A model generated the notes under the pieces. The model did no database searches and was not told where the DNA came from. It saw nothing but the letters and a program-made list of their open reading frames with translations. 64,000 nucleotides of DNA from Nosocomiicoccus massiliensis (GTDB lineage: Bacteria > Bacillota > Bacilli > Staphylococcales > Salinicoccaceae): assembly GCF_002871345.2 (NCBI RefSeq), contig NZ_CP136964.1:1612001-1676000 (forward strand), given 5' to 3'. Below are positions 1-10,305 of the stretch, piece after piece (the stretch's first letter is position 1; each line of letters begins with the position of its first letter). The translations under genes and the position numbers were made by a program.

Positions 1-374
1 AAGTACTAAACTTCATGCAGGAAATCCAGCAAGATATGGATTTAACGATGTTATTCATTGCCCATGACTTAGGGGTAGTAAGACATATGTGTGAGTGGAT
101 TGGAATTATGTATCAAGGCAGACTTGTAGAAGAAGGTCCAGCAGAAGTGATCTTTAAAAATCCACAACATATTTACACGAAAAAATTAATTGCTGCAATT
201 CCGGATGTAAACGTGGATAATATCGAAGAGAACTTACGTAAACGTAAAGAAGTTCAAGAAGAATATGAGAATCATTTCCAAGATTATTTAGATGAAGATG
301 GTAAGCCTTTCCCTCTCGTTGAAATTTCTGAGAATCATAGAGTCGCTTTACCACCAGAAGGAGGTAAAAATTAA
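1..374 (+). CDS. oppF: Oligopeptide ABC transporter ATP-binding protein OppF, C-terminal part
   Basis: Only the last ~123 residues are present; the reading frame is open to the left edge of the window. The visible part holds the end of an ABC ATPase: the H-loop histidine in LFIAHDLGVV, followed by the YQGRLVEEGPAEVIFKNPQH segment typical of the oligopeptide/dipeptide ATPase C-terminal domain. It would energise import of oligopeptides through OppB/OppC at the cytoplasmic face. Its stop codon is directly followed by the oppB start, and the oppB ribosome binding site (GAAGGAGG, 357-364) lies inside this gene, so the two are probably translationally coupled. Assignment as OppF rather than OppD rests on its position as the last ATPase gene before the permeases. 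Confidence 0.85.
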   Translation, partial: VLNFMQEIQQDMDLTMLFIAHDLGVVRHMCEWIGIMYQGRLVEEGPAEVIFKNPQHIYTKKLIAAIPDVNVDNIEENLRKRKEVQEEYENHFQDYLDEDGKPFPLVEISENHRVALPPEGGKN

Positions 375-1337
375 ATGATCAAATTTACTATTAGACGATT
401 CTTAATTGCATTACCACAATTATTCTTGCTGAGTTTATTAATTTTCTTCCTCGCAAGTTTAATGCCAGGGGATGCGTTAAGTGGGGTGTTAGACCCGAAT
501 ATTTCTGCAGAAGCATTAGAGAGACAACGTGAGGCAATGGGGCTAAATAACCCATGGCCTATCCAATATAGAGACTGGGTATTCAACATGCTTCAAGGAG
601 ACTTTGGTCGTTCATACTTTAAACAACAACCAGTATTAGATGTTATTGGTGACCGTTTAATGAACACAGTTTGGTTATCATTATTCTCTACGATTTTAAT
701 TTATTTACTCGGTATTCCATTAGGAATGTTATCAGGTCGTTATAACGATTCATTATTAGACAACGTTATTACAGGTTACACATACTTAGGTTTCGCAACA
801 CCAACATTCATGTTCGCTTTACTTATGGTATTAGTATTCGGATTTAATTTAGGTTGGTTCCCAACTTCAGGTTCAGTGAACCCGAATGTAGAACCATGGA
901 CGATAGAATACTTCATTAGTAAAATACACCACTTAATATTACCGTCCCTATCGATCGCGTTAATTGGACTCGTTGGTACGGTTCAGTACTTACGTGGTGG
1001 TATTATTGAAACGAAACAAAAAGATTACGTTACACTTGCACGTGCAAAAGGTTTATCTGAAAGTAAAGTGTATAGAAGACATATTTTCAGAAACGCGATT
1101 ATCCCAATCGCTGCATTCTTTGGTTATGAAATCGCAGGATTACTTGGTGGTTCGATTTTCATCGAGATGATTTACGCGTATCCAGGAATGGGTCGTTTAT
1201 TCTTAGAATCAATTTCAACGCGTGACTTCAGTGTTGCGAACGTATTAATTTTATTCTATGGATTCTTAACAATTGTTGGTACATTATTATCTGACATTAT
1301 TTTAAGTATTATCAATCCAAGGATTCGTATTAAATAA
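375..1337 (+). CDS. oppB: Oligopeptide ABC transporter permease OppB
   Basis: A 320-residue integral membrane protein of the binding-protein-dependent permease family. The N-terminal signature (LPQLFLLSLLIFFLASLMPGD) and the EAA loop around YVTLARAKGLSESKVYRRHIFRNA are typical of OppB/DppB. It forms one half of the translocation pore for peptides and its EAA loop docks the ATPases. The length matches the family. The gene abuts oppF and is followed after 12 bases by oppC with a strong AAGGAGG site, so the three form one operon. The order F-B-C-A differs from the B-C-D-F-A order of the S. aureus opp3 operon, as I recall it. Confidence 0.93.
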   Translation: MIKFTIRRFLIALPQLFLLSLLIFFLASLMPGDALSGVLDPNISAEALERQREAMGLNNPWPIQYRDWVFNMLQGDFGRSYFKQQPVLDVIGDRLMNTVWLSLFSTILIYLLGIPLGMLSGRYNDSLLDNVITGYTYLGFATPTFMFALLMVLVFGFNLGWFPTSGSVNPNVEPWTIEYFISKIHHLILPSLSIALIGLVGTVQYLRGGIIETKQKDYVTLARAKGLSESKVYRRHIFRNAIIPIAAFFGYEIAGLLGGSIFIEMIYAYPGMGRLFLESISTRDFSVANVLILFYGFLTIVGTLLSDIILSIINPRIRIK

Positions 1338-1349
1338 GGAGGGTGTCAC

Positions 1350-2390
1350 ATGACAAAGGATAATAAAAATTTAAATGATGAAAACCGTGAGTTAAAAGAT
1401 GTCAATCCAGACAACACAGGTTTTGAGAATGACAAAAATGATGCACACCCGACGAATATAGATACACATAATCAAGCAGGTGTGTACGGAATTGAATCAC
1501 ACGATTCAATCGACGTAGAGAACTTGCCGAGATTGACACCGGGGTGGAAAGTTTTACTTCAAGAAATTTTAGTAGATAAAGTTGCGCTTTTCAGCTTAAT
1601 TATTATGATTGCAATTACATCATACGTTTTTGGACTAACGATGTTCTTAAAACAATCAGAAATCGTAACAGTAGACTTATTATCACTGAACCAACCGCCA
1701 AACGAAGAGTTTAGACTCGGTACGGACTACGGTGGACGTGATATTTTTGGACAATTAATTATCGGTACGAGAAACTCGTTACTAATTGGTTTCCTCGTTA
1801 CAGCAATATCAGTATCATTCGGTACGGCTTATGGAGTAATCTCTGGTTACTTCGGAGGACAAGTGGACAATATCCTCATGCGTATCGTAGACTTTATGAT
1901 GGTTTTACCGTTCATCATGATCATCGTTGTGTACGTTACAATTTCACCAAGCTATAATGTCGTGAGTTTCTCACTCATCATGAGTGCGTTCTTATGGACA
2001 GGTACAGCGAGATTAATACGTTCACTAGCGATTCAAGAGAAAGAACAAGACTATATTAACGCTTCGAGAACGTTAGGTAGTTCTCACGTTAAAATTATAT
2101 TTACACAGTTATTACCGAACTTAGTCGGTATTATCATTGTTAACTCAACGCTATCACTCGCTTCGAATATCGGTATTGAGTCGGGACTCTCATTCATTGG
2201 ATTTGGATTCCCTGAAGATACACCGTCACTCGGAACGCTATTATCTTATGCAACACAAACGCAAACGCTACGCTTAAGACCGTGGATCTGGGCACCAGCG
2301 GCGATATTAATCTTAATCTTAATGCTTTGTGTACGTAACGTTGGTGAAGCGTTACGCCGAGCAGGAGATGCGAGACAACGTAATGCATAA
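1350..2390 (+). CDS. oppC: Oligopeptide ABC transporter permease OppC
   Basis: A 346-residue permease, partner of OppB. It has an unusually long, acidic, Asn/Asp-rich N-terminal tail of about 65 residues before the conserved LTPGWKVLLQEILVDK segment and the first membrane helix. The LGTDYGGRDIFGQLIIGTR segment and the EAA loop (YINASRTLGSSHVKIIFTQLLPN) are diagnostic of OppC/DppC. The gene is last in the oppFBC unit and is followed at once by an intrinsic terminator. The OppA gene downstream then starts from its own promoter. Confidence 0.93.
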   Translation: MTKDNKNLNDENRELKDVNPDNTGFENDKNDAHPTNIDTHNQAGVYGIESHDSIDVENLPRLTPGWKVLLQEILVDKVALFSLIIMIAITSYVFGLTMFLKQSEIVTVDLLSLNQPPNEEFRLGTDYGGRDIFGQLIIGTRNSLLIGFLVTAISVSFGTAYGVISGYFGGQVDNILMRIVDFMMVLPFIMIIVVYVTISPSYNVVSFSLIMSAFLWTGTARLIRSLAIQEKEQDYINASRTLGSSHVKIIFTQLLPNLVGIIIVNSTLSLASNIGIESGLSFIGFGFPEDTPSLGTLLSYATQTQTLRLRPWIWAPAAILILILMLCVRNVGEALRRAGDARQRNA

Positions 2391-2400
2391 ATTTACATTT

Positions 2401-2428
2401 AAGACCAAGCGAATGCTTGGTCTTTTTT
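2401..2428 (+). terminator. Intrinsic terminator after oppC
   Basis: A 10-bp perfect stem (AAGACCAAGC / GCTTGGTCTT) with a 4-base loop is followed by a T run. It separates the oppFBC messenger from oppA. Confidence 0.9.
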
Positions 2429-2467
2429 GTGTTATTTAATAATTACAAAAAATTTGTAAAAAATATT

Positions 2468-2481
2468 CGAAAACGATTTCA
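2468..2481 (+). promoter_or_regulatory. Candidate cre site (CcpA), upstream copy at oppA
   Basis: The 14-mer CGAAAACGATTTCA matches the cre consensus TGNAANCGNTNNCA at all but the first base. It overlaps the likely -35 region of the oppA promoter. A second match lies 50 bp downstream. This is a motif match by eye, not demonstrated binding. Confidence 0.4.
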
Positions 2482-2505
2482 CTTTTTTTCGAAATAGGGT
2501 ATAAT
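2478..2505 (+). promoter_or_regulatory. Probable oppA promoter
   Basis: A perfect -10 box TATAAT lies at 2500-2505. A weak -35, TTCACT, is at 2478-2483 with 16 bp between them. It lies ~140 bases upstream of the oppA start, giving a long leader. Confidence 0.55.
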
Positions 2506-2517
2506 ATTGTTATAGAT

Positions 2518-2531
2518 TTAAAACGGTTTCA
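2518..2531 (+). promoter_or_regulatory. Candidate cre site (CcpA), downstream copy at oppA
   Basis: The 14-mer TTAAAACGGTTTCA matches TGNAANCGNTNNCA with one mismatch (second base). It sits just after the expected transcription start of the oppA promoter, a position where a bound repressor would block transcription. Confidence 0.4.
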
Positions 2532-2645
2532 ATTTTTTGAAAAGAAATTCAATTTTGATATTGATTAATCTGAATTTTATGATAATATCAAAATTAGATA
2601 ACATTTCTATACCGTTATCTTTTATATCTAAAGGGGGAAACAAAG

Positions 2646-4478
2646 ATGAAGAAACACAATTGGTCTCGCGTACTTTTCGGTATGGGATCATCTCTAGCTC
2701 TTGTTCTTGCAGCTTGTGGTGGCGGAGGAAGCGATGACGCTGCTGACGGCGATAAGGACAAAAAAGATGACGGCGGCGGTACAAGTAACGCAGAGCCTAG
2801 CGAAGAAGGAGTCTATAATTACGAAGACTTCAGCAAAACGGTTTCAAACACAGGTGAACCTTCTGGTTCAGGTACGTTAAAAGTTGGTTACACTTCAGAT
2901 ACTCCATTTGAAGGTACACTAAACTGGGCGTTCTACCAAGGTGCGCCAGATGCTACTATGATTGGATACTTCGATGAAGGTGTATTCAGAATGGATGCTG
3001 ACTTCCAGTACACTCAAGACGGATTAATCGGATTTGAGTTAAACGAAGAAGACAACACAGTAACGTTCAAATTACAAGCAGATGCTAAATGGCACGATGG
3101 TACACCAGTTACTATCCAAGACTATGTTGCATCATACGAAGTAATCGGTCACCCTGACTACGACGGTGTTCGCGGATCAAGCGATGGATTTACATTAATT
3201 GAAGGATACGAAGAGTATCAAGCTGGTGAAGCTGATGAAATCTCTGGTATCGAAGTTGTAGACGATAAAACAGCTGTATTTACATACAAAGAACTTGCAC
3301 CATCATTAACGGCTGGTGGTTTCTGGGCATACTTATTCCCTGAAAAGTACTACGAAGGTGTAGAAGTTAAAGATATGGCAGCAGCAGATCAAACACGTCA
3401 AAACCCAATTGGTATTGGACCATATAAAATTAAATCAATCACTTCAGGTGAAGCGATTATCCTTGAGAAAAACGAAGATTACTGGCAAGGTGAACCAGGA
3501 ATGGACGGAATCGAAATCAAAGTTATTCCTTCATCTTCTGTAGCTGATGCGGTTCAAAAAGGTGATATCGACGTAGCGTTATCATTCCCAACTGACCAAT
3601 ATCCAGACGTTGCTGAAATGGATAATGTTGAATGGTTAGGTCAAATTGACGGAGCATACACTTACATTGGTTTCAAACTTGGTGAGTGGGATGCAGACAA
3701 AAACGAAGTTAACTACAAGCCAGACGAAATGAAAATGGGTGACAAAGAATTACGTCGCGCAATGTGGCACGCAGTTGACAACGATGCTGTCGGTAATAAG
3801 TTCTATAAAGGTCTACGTTGGGGAGCGAACTCATTAATCACTCCTTACCACAAAGACTGGTATAAAGAAGACTTAGAAACTCCTAAATACGATCCAGAAA
3901 AAGCAAAACAAATCTTAGCTGACGCTGGATATGAAGACACAGACGGAGACGGATTCGTTGAAACACCAGACGGTGAAAAACTACAAATCAACTTCGCTTC
4001 TATGTCAGGTGGAGACATTGCTGAACCATTAGCAAACTACTACATCCAATCTTGGAAAGAAATTGGACTTAACGTAGAAAAAACTAACGGTCGTTTAATC
4101 GAATTCAACACATTCTACGACATGCTTAAAAACGATGACAAAGACATTGACATCTACCAAGGTGCATGGGGTGTAGGTTCTGACGTTGACCCTTCAGGAT
4201 TATACGGAAGAAAAGCTGCATTCAACTACCCACGTTACGCTTCTGAGAAAAACGATGAATTACTTAAAAAAGGTAACTCACAAGAAGCACTTGATATTGA
4301 ATACAGAAAAGAAGTATACAATGAGTGGCAAGAGTTAATGGCTGAAGAAATTCCAGTATTCCCAACTCTTTACCGTGCGTACGTAGTACCAGTTAACAAA
4401 CGTGTTAAAAACTGGACTGAAGAGTACGAATACAACCCTGACTTCCAATTATACAAAGTCGGTGTAGATGAAGAGTAA
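2646..4478 (+). CDS. oppA: Peptide-binding lipoprotein OppA
   Basis: A 610-residue extracellular solute-binding protein (SBP family 5). Residues 1-24 form a lipoprotein signal with the lipobox LAAC, so Cys24 is expected to be diacylated. A Gly/Asp/Lys-rich linker to about residue 60 tethers the binding domain to the membrane. Family sequences are visible, for example the TVTFKLQADAKWHDGTPVT segment near residue 140 and YDPEKAKQILADAGY further on. It captures peptides and hands them to OppBC. The ATG is preceded by AAAGGGGG. A strong terminator follows at 4492. Candidate CcpA sites flank its promoter. Confidence 0.93.
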   Translation: MKKHNWSRVLFGMGSSLALVLAACGGGGSDDAADGDKDKKDDGGGTSNAEPSEEGVYNYEDFSKTVSNTGEPSGSGTLKVGYTSDTPFEGTLNWAFYQGAPDATMIGYFDEGVFRMDADFQYTQDGLIGFELNEEDNTVTFKLQADAKWHDGTPVTIQDYVASYEVIGHPDYDGVRGSSDGFTLIEGYEEYQAGEADEISGIEVVDDKTAVFTYKELAPSLTAGGFWAYLFPEKYYEGVEVKDMAAADQTRQNPIGIGPYKIKSITSGEAIILEKNEDYWQGEPGMDGIEIKVIPSSSVADAVQKGDIDVALSFPTDQYPDVAEMDNVEWLGQIDGAYTYIGFKLGEWDADKNEVNYKPDEMKMGDKELRRAMWHAVDNDAVGNKFYKGLRWGANSLITPYHKDWYKEDLETPKYDPEKAKQILADAGYEDTDGDGFVETPDGEKLQINFASMSGGDIAEPLANYYIQSWKEIGLNVEKTNGRLIEFNTFYDMLKNDDKDIDIYQGAWGVGSDVDPSGLYGRKAAFNYPRYASEKNDELLKKGNSQEALDIEYRKEVYNEWQELMAEEIPVFPTLYRAYVVPVNKRVKNWTEEYEYNPDFQLYKVGVDEE

Positions 4479-4491
4479 TTCGCTACTCACT

Positions 4492-4525
4492 AAAGCTTAA
4501 GTACATGAGTACTTAAGCTTTTTTT
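4492..4525 (+). terminator. Strong intrinsic terminator after oppA
   Basis: A perfect 13-bp stem (AAAGCTTAAGTAC / GTACTTAAGCTTT) closes a 4-base ATGA loop and is followed by seven T residues. Confidence 0.92.
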
Positions 4526-4527
4526 GT

Positions 4528-4556
4528 TTGATTAAAACAAAAAAATGTGCTAAATT
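4528..4556 (+). promoter_or_regulatory. Probable fabHF promoter
   Basis: A -35 TTGATT (4528-4533) and -10 TAAATT (4551-4556) are separated by 17 bp, directly after the oppA terminator. The -10 overlaps the FapR-type operator. Confidence 0.55.
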
Positions 4557-4570
4557 AGTACCTAGTAATA
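4554..4570 (+). promoter_or_regulatory. FapR-type operator upstream of fabH
   Basis: ATTAGTACCTAGTAATA closely matches the known FapR palindrome (ATTAGTACCTGGTACTAAT class). It overlaps the -10 box, so binding would block initiation. FapR represses fatty-acid synthesis genes in Bacillus and Staphylococcus until malonyl-CoA rises. A related box precedes fabI at 19101. Confidence 0.8.
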
Positions 4571-4590
4571 AAAAGGTGAGGTGTGGCGAG

Positions 4591-5535
4591 ATGACGAATG
4601 TAGGGATCATCGGTATGGGAAGTTATTTACCAGAAAAAGTAATGACCAATCACGACTTTGAAAAGATATTAGATACGTCAGATGAATGGATTACTGAAAT
4701 GACGGGTATAAAAGAAAGACGCTTTGCTGAAGATAATATTGATACGAGTGACATGGCAGTAATAGCAGCTAAAAGAGCGATGGAGAACTCTGGAGTAACA
4801 AAAGATGACATCGATATGATTATCGTTGCTACTTCAACACCAGACCATCACTTTCCCACAGTCGCGAATATCGTTCAAAGTAAACTTGAGTTAAATCATG
4901 TACCATCATTTGACCAAGCAGCGGCTTGTACAGGATTTATATATGGGTTAGCGACTGCTTATAATTACATAAAAGCAGGGACTTATAAAAAGGTGCTTGT
5001 CATCGGTGCAGATAAGTTATCAAAAAAGATCGATTTTGACGATCAATCTACGGCGATACTTTTTGGAGATGGTGCGAGTGCAGCTATCGTTGGTGAAGTC
5101 AGCGAGGGATACGGTATCAAATCGTTTGAACTTGGTAGTAACGGTGACGGTGGTAAGTGGCTATATGACGATAAAGATACGAAATACATTAAAATGAACG
5201 GAAGAGAAGTATTTAAGTTCGCAGTAAGAATTATGGGAGAACTCAGCGTATCTGTTACAGAAAAAGCGGATATGACAAGTGAGGATATCGATATGCTCAT
5301 CCCGCACCAAGCGAATATTCGTATTATGGAATCGGCTAGAAAGAGAATGAACTTACCGAGAGAAAAAATGAGTGAAACGATTCAATTATATGGAAACACG
5401 TCTGCGGCTTCAATTCCAATTAGCATTGAACATGAAGTCAAACATAATAAAATAAAAGATGGAGATAATATCGTCTTAGTTGGGTTCGGCGGCGGCTTAA
5501 CATGGGGCGCTGTCTGTATGACTTGGGGAAAATAA
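4591..5535 (+). CDS. fabH: 3-oxoacyl-[ACP] synthase III (FabH)
   Basis: FabH condenses acyl-CoA primers with malonyl-ACP to start fatty-acid synthesis. The catalytic cysteine is Cys113 in AAACTGF; the histidine and asparagine lie in LIPHQANIR and YGNTSAAS. I chose the ATG at 4591 (314 residues, the family length), because the protein then begins [16 protein letters not shown] and is preceded by AAGGTGAG. The upstream in-frame ATG at 4528 would add 21 residues and would lie within the promoter and FapR operator. fabF follows after 14 bases, making an operon. Confidence 0.95.
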   Translation: MTNVGIIGMGSYLPEKVMTNHDFEKILDTSDEWITEMTGIKERRFAEDNIDTSDMAVIAAKRAMENSGVTKDDIDMIIVATSTPDHHFPTVANIVQSKLELNHVPSFDQAAACTGFIYGLATAYNYIKAGTYKKVLVIGADKLSKKIDFDDQSTAILFGDGASAAIVGEVSEGYGIKSFELGSNGDGGKWLYDDKDTKYIKMNGREVFKFAVRIMGELSVSVTEKADMTSEDIDMLIPHQANIRIMESARKRMNLPREKMSETIQLYGNTSAASIPISIEHEVKHNKIKDGDNIVLVGFGGGLTWGAVCMTWGK

Positions 5536-5549
5536 TAGGAGGAATATAA

Positions 5550-6788
5550 ATGAACGAAAGAAGAGTTGTAATTACAGGTATGGGAGCATTAACACCAATT
5601 GGAAATACTGTCGATGAGATGTGGGAAAACGCATTAAACGGTGTAAACGGAATTGGTGAAATTACGAGAATTGATACGAGTGATTATGATGTACACGTTG
5701 CTGGTGAGCTAAAAGACTTTGACGGTGAAGAATATTTTGGCCGTAAAGAGGCACGTCGTATGGACCGTTTTACGCAATATGCTGTTGCTGCTTCAGATGA
5801 AGCGGTTAAAGATTCTGGATTAAATATCGACGAAATTTCAGAACGTACAGGAGTATGGATTGGGTCAGGTATCGGTGGTATTCAAGCATTAGAGGACGGG
5901 TTAAGAGTATTATTTGATCGTGGACCAAAACGAGTGAGCCCATTATTTGTACCAATGATGATTCCAGATATGGCAGCTGGTCAAGTATCGATTCGCCATA
6001 ACGCAAAAGGACCTAATGGTGCAACTGTAACTGCATGTGCAACAGGTACGAACTCGATTGGGGACGCGTTTAGAATCGTTGCAAGAGGCGATGCTGACGT
6101 CATGATTTCAGGTGGAACAGAATCGCCAATTACACATATGGGTGTTGCTGGATTCCAAGCGAACCGTGCGTTAAGTAAGTCGAACGATCCGAACTATGCT
6201 TCTGTTCCATTTTCAGAGGACCGTTCAGGTTTTGTAATGGGTGAAGGTGCAGGGATCGTTATTTTAGAAGAGTTAGAGCATGCGAAAGCACGCGGAGCAA
6301 AAATTTATGCTGAAGTCGTCGGTTACGGCTCAACAGGAGATGCGCATCATATTACAGCACCAGCACCTGAAGGTGAAGGTGGTGCACGTGCGATTCAAGC
6401 GGCGTTAAACGATGCTGGTATTCAACCAGAACAAGTTCAATATATTAACGCACACGGTACATCAACACCATACAACGATGAGTTTGAAACACTTGCGATT
6501 AAAACAGTGTTTGGCGATCATGCATACAATTTAAAAATCAACTCAACAAAATCAATGACTGGTCACTTACTCGGTGCAACTGGTGCTATGGAAGCGATTA
6601 TTACTGCGAAAAGTATTCAAGAAGGCAAAATCCATCCGACGATTAACTTAACAAATCAAGATCCTAAACTTGATTTAGACTATGTTAAAGATGGACAAGA
6701 AGAATTAGACATCGAATATGCGGTTACAAATAGTCTAGGATTCGGTGGTCATAACGCGACACTCGTGTTAAAAAAATACACAGAATAA
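5550..6788 (+). CDS. fabF: 3-oxoacyl-[ACP] synthase II (FabF)
   Basis: A 412-residue elongating ketoacyl-ACP synthase. The catalytic triad is visible: Cys163 in TVTACATGT, one histidine in [11 protein letters not shown] and the second in [12 protein letters not shown]. The full thiolase-fold length is present. It works after FabH in type II fatty-acid synthesis in the cytoplasm. The gene follows fabH by 14 bases with an AGGAGG site and shares its FapR-controlled promoter. A bidirectional-looking hairpin terminates the unit. Confidence 0.96.
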   Translation: MNERRVVITGMGALTPIGNTVDEMWENALNGVNGIGEITRIDTSDYDVHVAGELKDFDGEEYFGRKEARRMDRFTQYAVAASDEAVKDSGLNIDEISERTGVWIGSGIGGIQALEDGLRVLFDRGPKRVSPLFVPMMIPDMAAGQVSIRHNAKGPNGATVTACATGTNSIGDAFRIVARGDADVMISGGTESPITHMGVAGFQANRALSKSNDPNYASVPFSEDRSGFVMGEGAGIVILEELEHAKARGAKIYAEVVGYGSTGDAHHITAPAPEGEGGARAIQAALNDAGIQPEQVQYINAHGTSTPYNDEFETLAIKTVFGDHAYNLKINSTKSMTGHLLGATGAMEAIITAKSIQEGKIHPTINLTNQDPKLDLDYVKDGQEELDIEYAVTNSLGFGGHNATLVLKKYTE

Positions 6789-6805
6789 TATATAGGCAAA
6801 ATTTT

Positions 6806-6846
6806 AATACATGCGATATCTAAATTGATATCGCGTGTATTTTTTT
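6806..6846 (+). terminator. Intrinsic terminator after fabF
   Basis: A 15-bp stem (AATACATGCGATATC / GATATCGCGTGTATT, with a G-T pair) encloses a TAAATT loop and is followed by a T run. Confidence 0.88.
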
Positions 6847-6894
6847 ATACTAAATAAACATGTATTAAAACAATAAAAAAGAATTATTTATATA

Positions 6895-6941
6895 AAAACG
6901 CTTTAAATACTATGTAAAACGCTTTTATGATTTTGTATACT
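6895..6941 (+). promoter_or_regulatory. Duplicated cre-like box and -10 upstream of putP
   Basis: AAAACGCTTT occurs at 6895-6904 and again at 6916-6925, 21 bp apart (two helical turns). With flanks, the first copy matches the cre form WTGAAARCGYTTW with one mismatch and the second with two. A -10-like TATACT follows at 6936-6941. CcpA control of putP is plausible since proline use is glucose-repressed in relatives. Confidence 0.4.
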
Positions 6942-6971
6942 AAACTTATATTGTAAAAGGAGGCGCTATTA

Positions 6972-8522
6972 GTGCTATTATTAGGAGCTACACGTGTACG
7001 TGATGCTGTCACTTTAGATTGGCAAACGTACGTTATGATTGTACTTTACTTCTTAATATTATTATTCATTGGTTGGTACAGTTACAAAAGATCTACTGGA
7101 GACTTAAACGAGTATATGCTAGGTGGTCGTAACATTGGACCATATGTAACCGCACTATCCGCAGGAGCAGCAGATATGAGTGGTTGGATGATCATGGGGC
7201 TACCGGGTGAGGTATACTCAGTTGGTCTTTCAGCAGCATGGCTTGCGATTGGTTTAACAGTGGGTGCTTATGTGAACTACTTCGTCGTTGCACCGAGATT
7301 ACGTGTGTATACTGAAATCGCAAATGATTCGATTACGATTCCTGAATTTTTAAATAACCGTTTAAGTGATAACACAAACTTAATTAAGATTATTTCAGGT
7401 CTGATTATCGTTGTATTCTTTACATTATATGTAAACTCAGGACTCGTTGCAGGTGGACGTTTATTTGAAAGTGCATTTGGTACGTCATACCACTTCGGTT
7501 TAATCTTAATTGGTGTAATCATCATCGTTTACACATTCTTTGGTGGATATCTAGCAGTATCACTCACAGACTTCTTTCAAGGTGTTATTATGTTAATTGC
7601 GATGGTAATGGTACCGATTGTGGCGATGCTTCAATTATCAGGCTTTGATACTTTAAGCCAAGCAGCAGAAATTAAACCGACAAACTTAGATTGGTTTAAA
7701 GGTACGACAGTTATCGGTATTATTTCATTTATTGCATGGGGTCTAGGTTACTTCGGACAACCACATATCATCGTTCGATTTATGTCTGTTCAAAACGTTA
7801 AAAAATTAAGAACCGCACGTCGCTTTGGTATTGGTTGGATGGCAATCAGCCTACTCGGTGCGGTACTCGTTGGTTTAACAGGAATTACGTTCGTAAATAG
7901 TAATGGATTAGTACTCGAAGACCCAGAAACAATCTTCATTTTAATGGGGCAATTATTATTCCACCCATTAATTGGTGGGTTCTTACTCGCAGCAATTTTA
8001 GCAGCGATTATGAGTACGATTGCGTCACAATTAATTGTAACGTCTAGTGCGTTAACAGAAGACTTCTATAAGTTAATTCGTGGTAAAGAAAATGCTGAAA
8101 ATCGTCAAAAAGAATTTGTTATGGTAGGGCGTGTTTCAGTACTACTCGTTGCAGCAGTAGCGATGGTTATTGCATGGAGTCCGAATGCTACAATCCTAGA
8201 CTTAGTAGGTAACGCATGGGCAGGATTCGGTGCAGCATTTGGTCCAATCGTAATCCTCTCACTTTACTGGAAAGGTTTAACAAGAACAGGTGCATTATCA
8301 GGTATGATCGCAGCATCAGTGACGGTTATTCTTTGGATTACAGTTATTTCACCAATGGGTGAGACGGGTTCAGATTTCTGGAACTTATATGAAATTTTAC
8401 CAGGTTTCATCGTTAACTTAATCGTAACTGTTGTTGTAAGTCTATTTACAGCAAAACCAGCTCAAGATGTTGAAAAAGAACTTAATACAGTAAAATCAAT
8501 TATCAAACATGAATTAGAATAA
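6972..8522 (+). CDS. putP: Sodium/proline symporter PutP
   Basis: A 516-residue member of the sodium:solute symporter family with about 13 membrane helices. PutP signatures are clear: the [35 protein letters not shown] region near residues 45-80 and [23 protein letters not shown] near residue 350, where the sodium-site serines lie. It imports proline with Na+ as nutrient or osmoprotectant. The start is a GTG at 6972, placed 8 bases after AAGGAGG. The gene stands alone between terminators. Confidence 0.94.
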   Translation: MLLLGATRVRDAVTLDWQTYVMIVLYFLILLFIGWYSYKRSTGDLNEYMLGGRNIGPYVTALSAGAADMSGWMIMGLPGEVYSVGLSAAWLAIGLTVGAYVNYFVVAPRLRVYTEIANDSITIPEFLNNRLSDNTNLIKIISGLIIVVFFTLYVNSGLVAGGRLFESAFGTSYHFGLILIGVIIIVYTFFGGYLAVSLTDFFQGVIMLIAMVMVPIVAMLQLSGFDTLSQAAEIKPTNLDWFKGTTVIGIISFIAWGLGYFGQPHIIVRFMSVQNVKKLRTARRFGIGWMAISLLGAVLVGLTGITFVNSNGLVLEDPETIFILMGQLLFHPLIGGFLLAAILAAIMSTIASQLIVTSSALTEDFYKLIRGKENAENRQKEFVMVGRVSVLLVAAVAMVIAWSPNATILDLVGNAWAGFGAAFGPIVILSLYWKGLTRTGALSGMIAASVTVILWITVISPMGETGSDFWNLYEILPGFIVNLIVTVVVSLFTAKPAQDVEKELNTVKSIIKHELE

Positions 8523-8556
8523 AATAAAACGGGGAAATATTCCCCGTTTTATTTTT
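8521..8556. terminator. Bidirectional terminator between putP and trpS
   Basis: A 16-bp perfect stem with a three-base loop (AAAATAAAACGGGGAA / TTCCCCGTTTTATTTT) has A runs on one side and T runs on the other. It can serve the two converging genes. Confidence 0.9.
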
Positions 8557-8560
8557 GTGC

Positions 8561-9631
<1,071 letters not shown>

Positions 9632-9787
9632 CTAGCATAATTTAACATTTTTTTCAAACTTTTTAAGAAATTTTCATGTTATTTTAATGTTCAGGGTTTA
9701 TAATATAATCATCAGGGGAATAAGATGTTTAATTAATTAAAAAATGTCTGTTTTTACTATAATAGAAAATATTGGAGTGTGAAAATT

Positions 9788-10183
9788 ATGGTTACATTAT
9801 TTACATCACCGAGTTGTACGTCTTGTCGCAAAGCTAAAGCATGGTTAGAAGACAATAACATTCCATACACTGAAAGAAATATTTTTTCAGAAGCATTAAC
9901 GCTTGATGAAGTTAAAGAAATTTTAAGAATGACTGAAGACGGAACAGATGAAATCATCTCAACACGTTCTAAGACATTCCAAAAATTAAATGTAGATATC
10001 GACAGTTTACCAATGAATGAACTGTATACTTTAATTATGGATAATCCTGGTATGTTAAGACGTCCAATCATTATCGACCATAAACGACTACAAGTCGGTT
10101 ATAATGAAGATGAAATTAGACGCTTCTTACCAAGAAAAGTTCGTACATTACATTTAGAAGAAGCAAAACGTATGGCTGAATAA
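9788..10183 (+). CDS. spxA: Global redox/stress regulator SpxA
   Basis: A 131-residue ArsC-fold protein, exactly the Spx length. The redox switch CxxC is Cys10-Thr-Ser-Cys13, and [20 protein letters not shown] is conserved. Spx binds the RNA polymerase alpha C-terminal domain and reprograms transcription during thiol stress; ClpXP degrades it with help from YjbH, which is encoded at 13988. The ATG at 9788 fits the family; the GTG three codons earlier lies in the ribosome binding site. TATAAT boxes at 9699, 9704 and 9758 suggest more than one promoter. Confidence 0.96.
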   Translation: MVTLFTSPSCTSCRKAKAWLEDNNIPYTERNIFSEALTLDEVKEILRMTEDGTDEIISTRSKTFQKLNVDIDSLPMNELYTLIMDNPGMLRRPIIIDHKRLQVGYNEDEIRRFLPRKVRTLHLEEAKRMAE

Positions 10184-10197
10184 TTATATAAACTAAT

Positions 10198-10228
10198 AGC
10201 TTGTAACTGAAAAGTTACAAGCTTTTTT
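10198..10228 (+). terminator. Intrinsic terminator after spxA
   Basis: An 11-bp perfect stem (AGCTTGTAACT / AGTTACAAGCT) closes a stable GAAA tetraloop and is followed by six T residues. Confidence 0.92.
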
Positions 10229-10243
10229 ATTTGAGTTTTTAAA

Positions 10244-10273
10244 TTGGCATTTTTGTTGCAAAACTCGTATAAT
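10244..10273 (+). promoter_or_regulatory. Probable mecA promoter
   Basis: A -35 TTGGCA (10244-10249), 18 bp spacer and a perfect -10 TATAAT (10268-10273) lie between the spxA terminator and mecA. Confidence 0.65.
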
Positions 10274-10305
10274 GAACGTTACTATTAAAAGTGAGGGGTG
10301 AGTGC

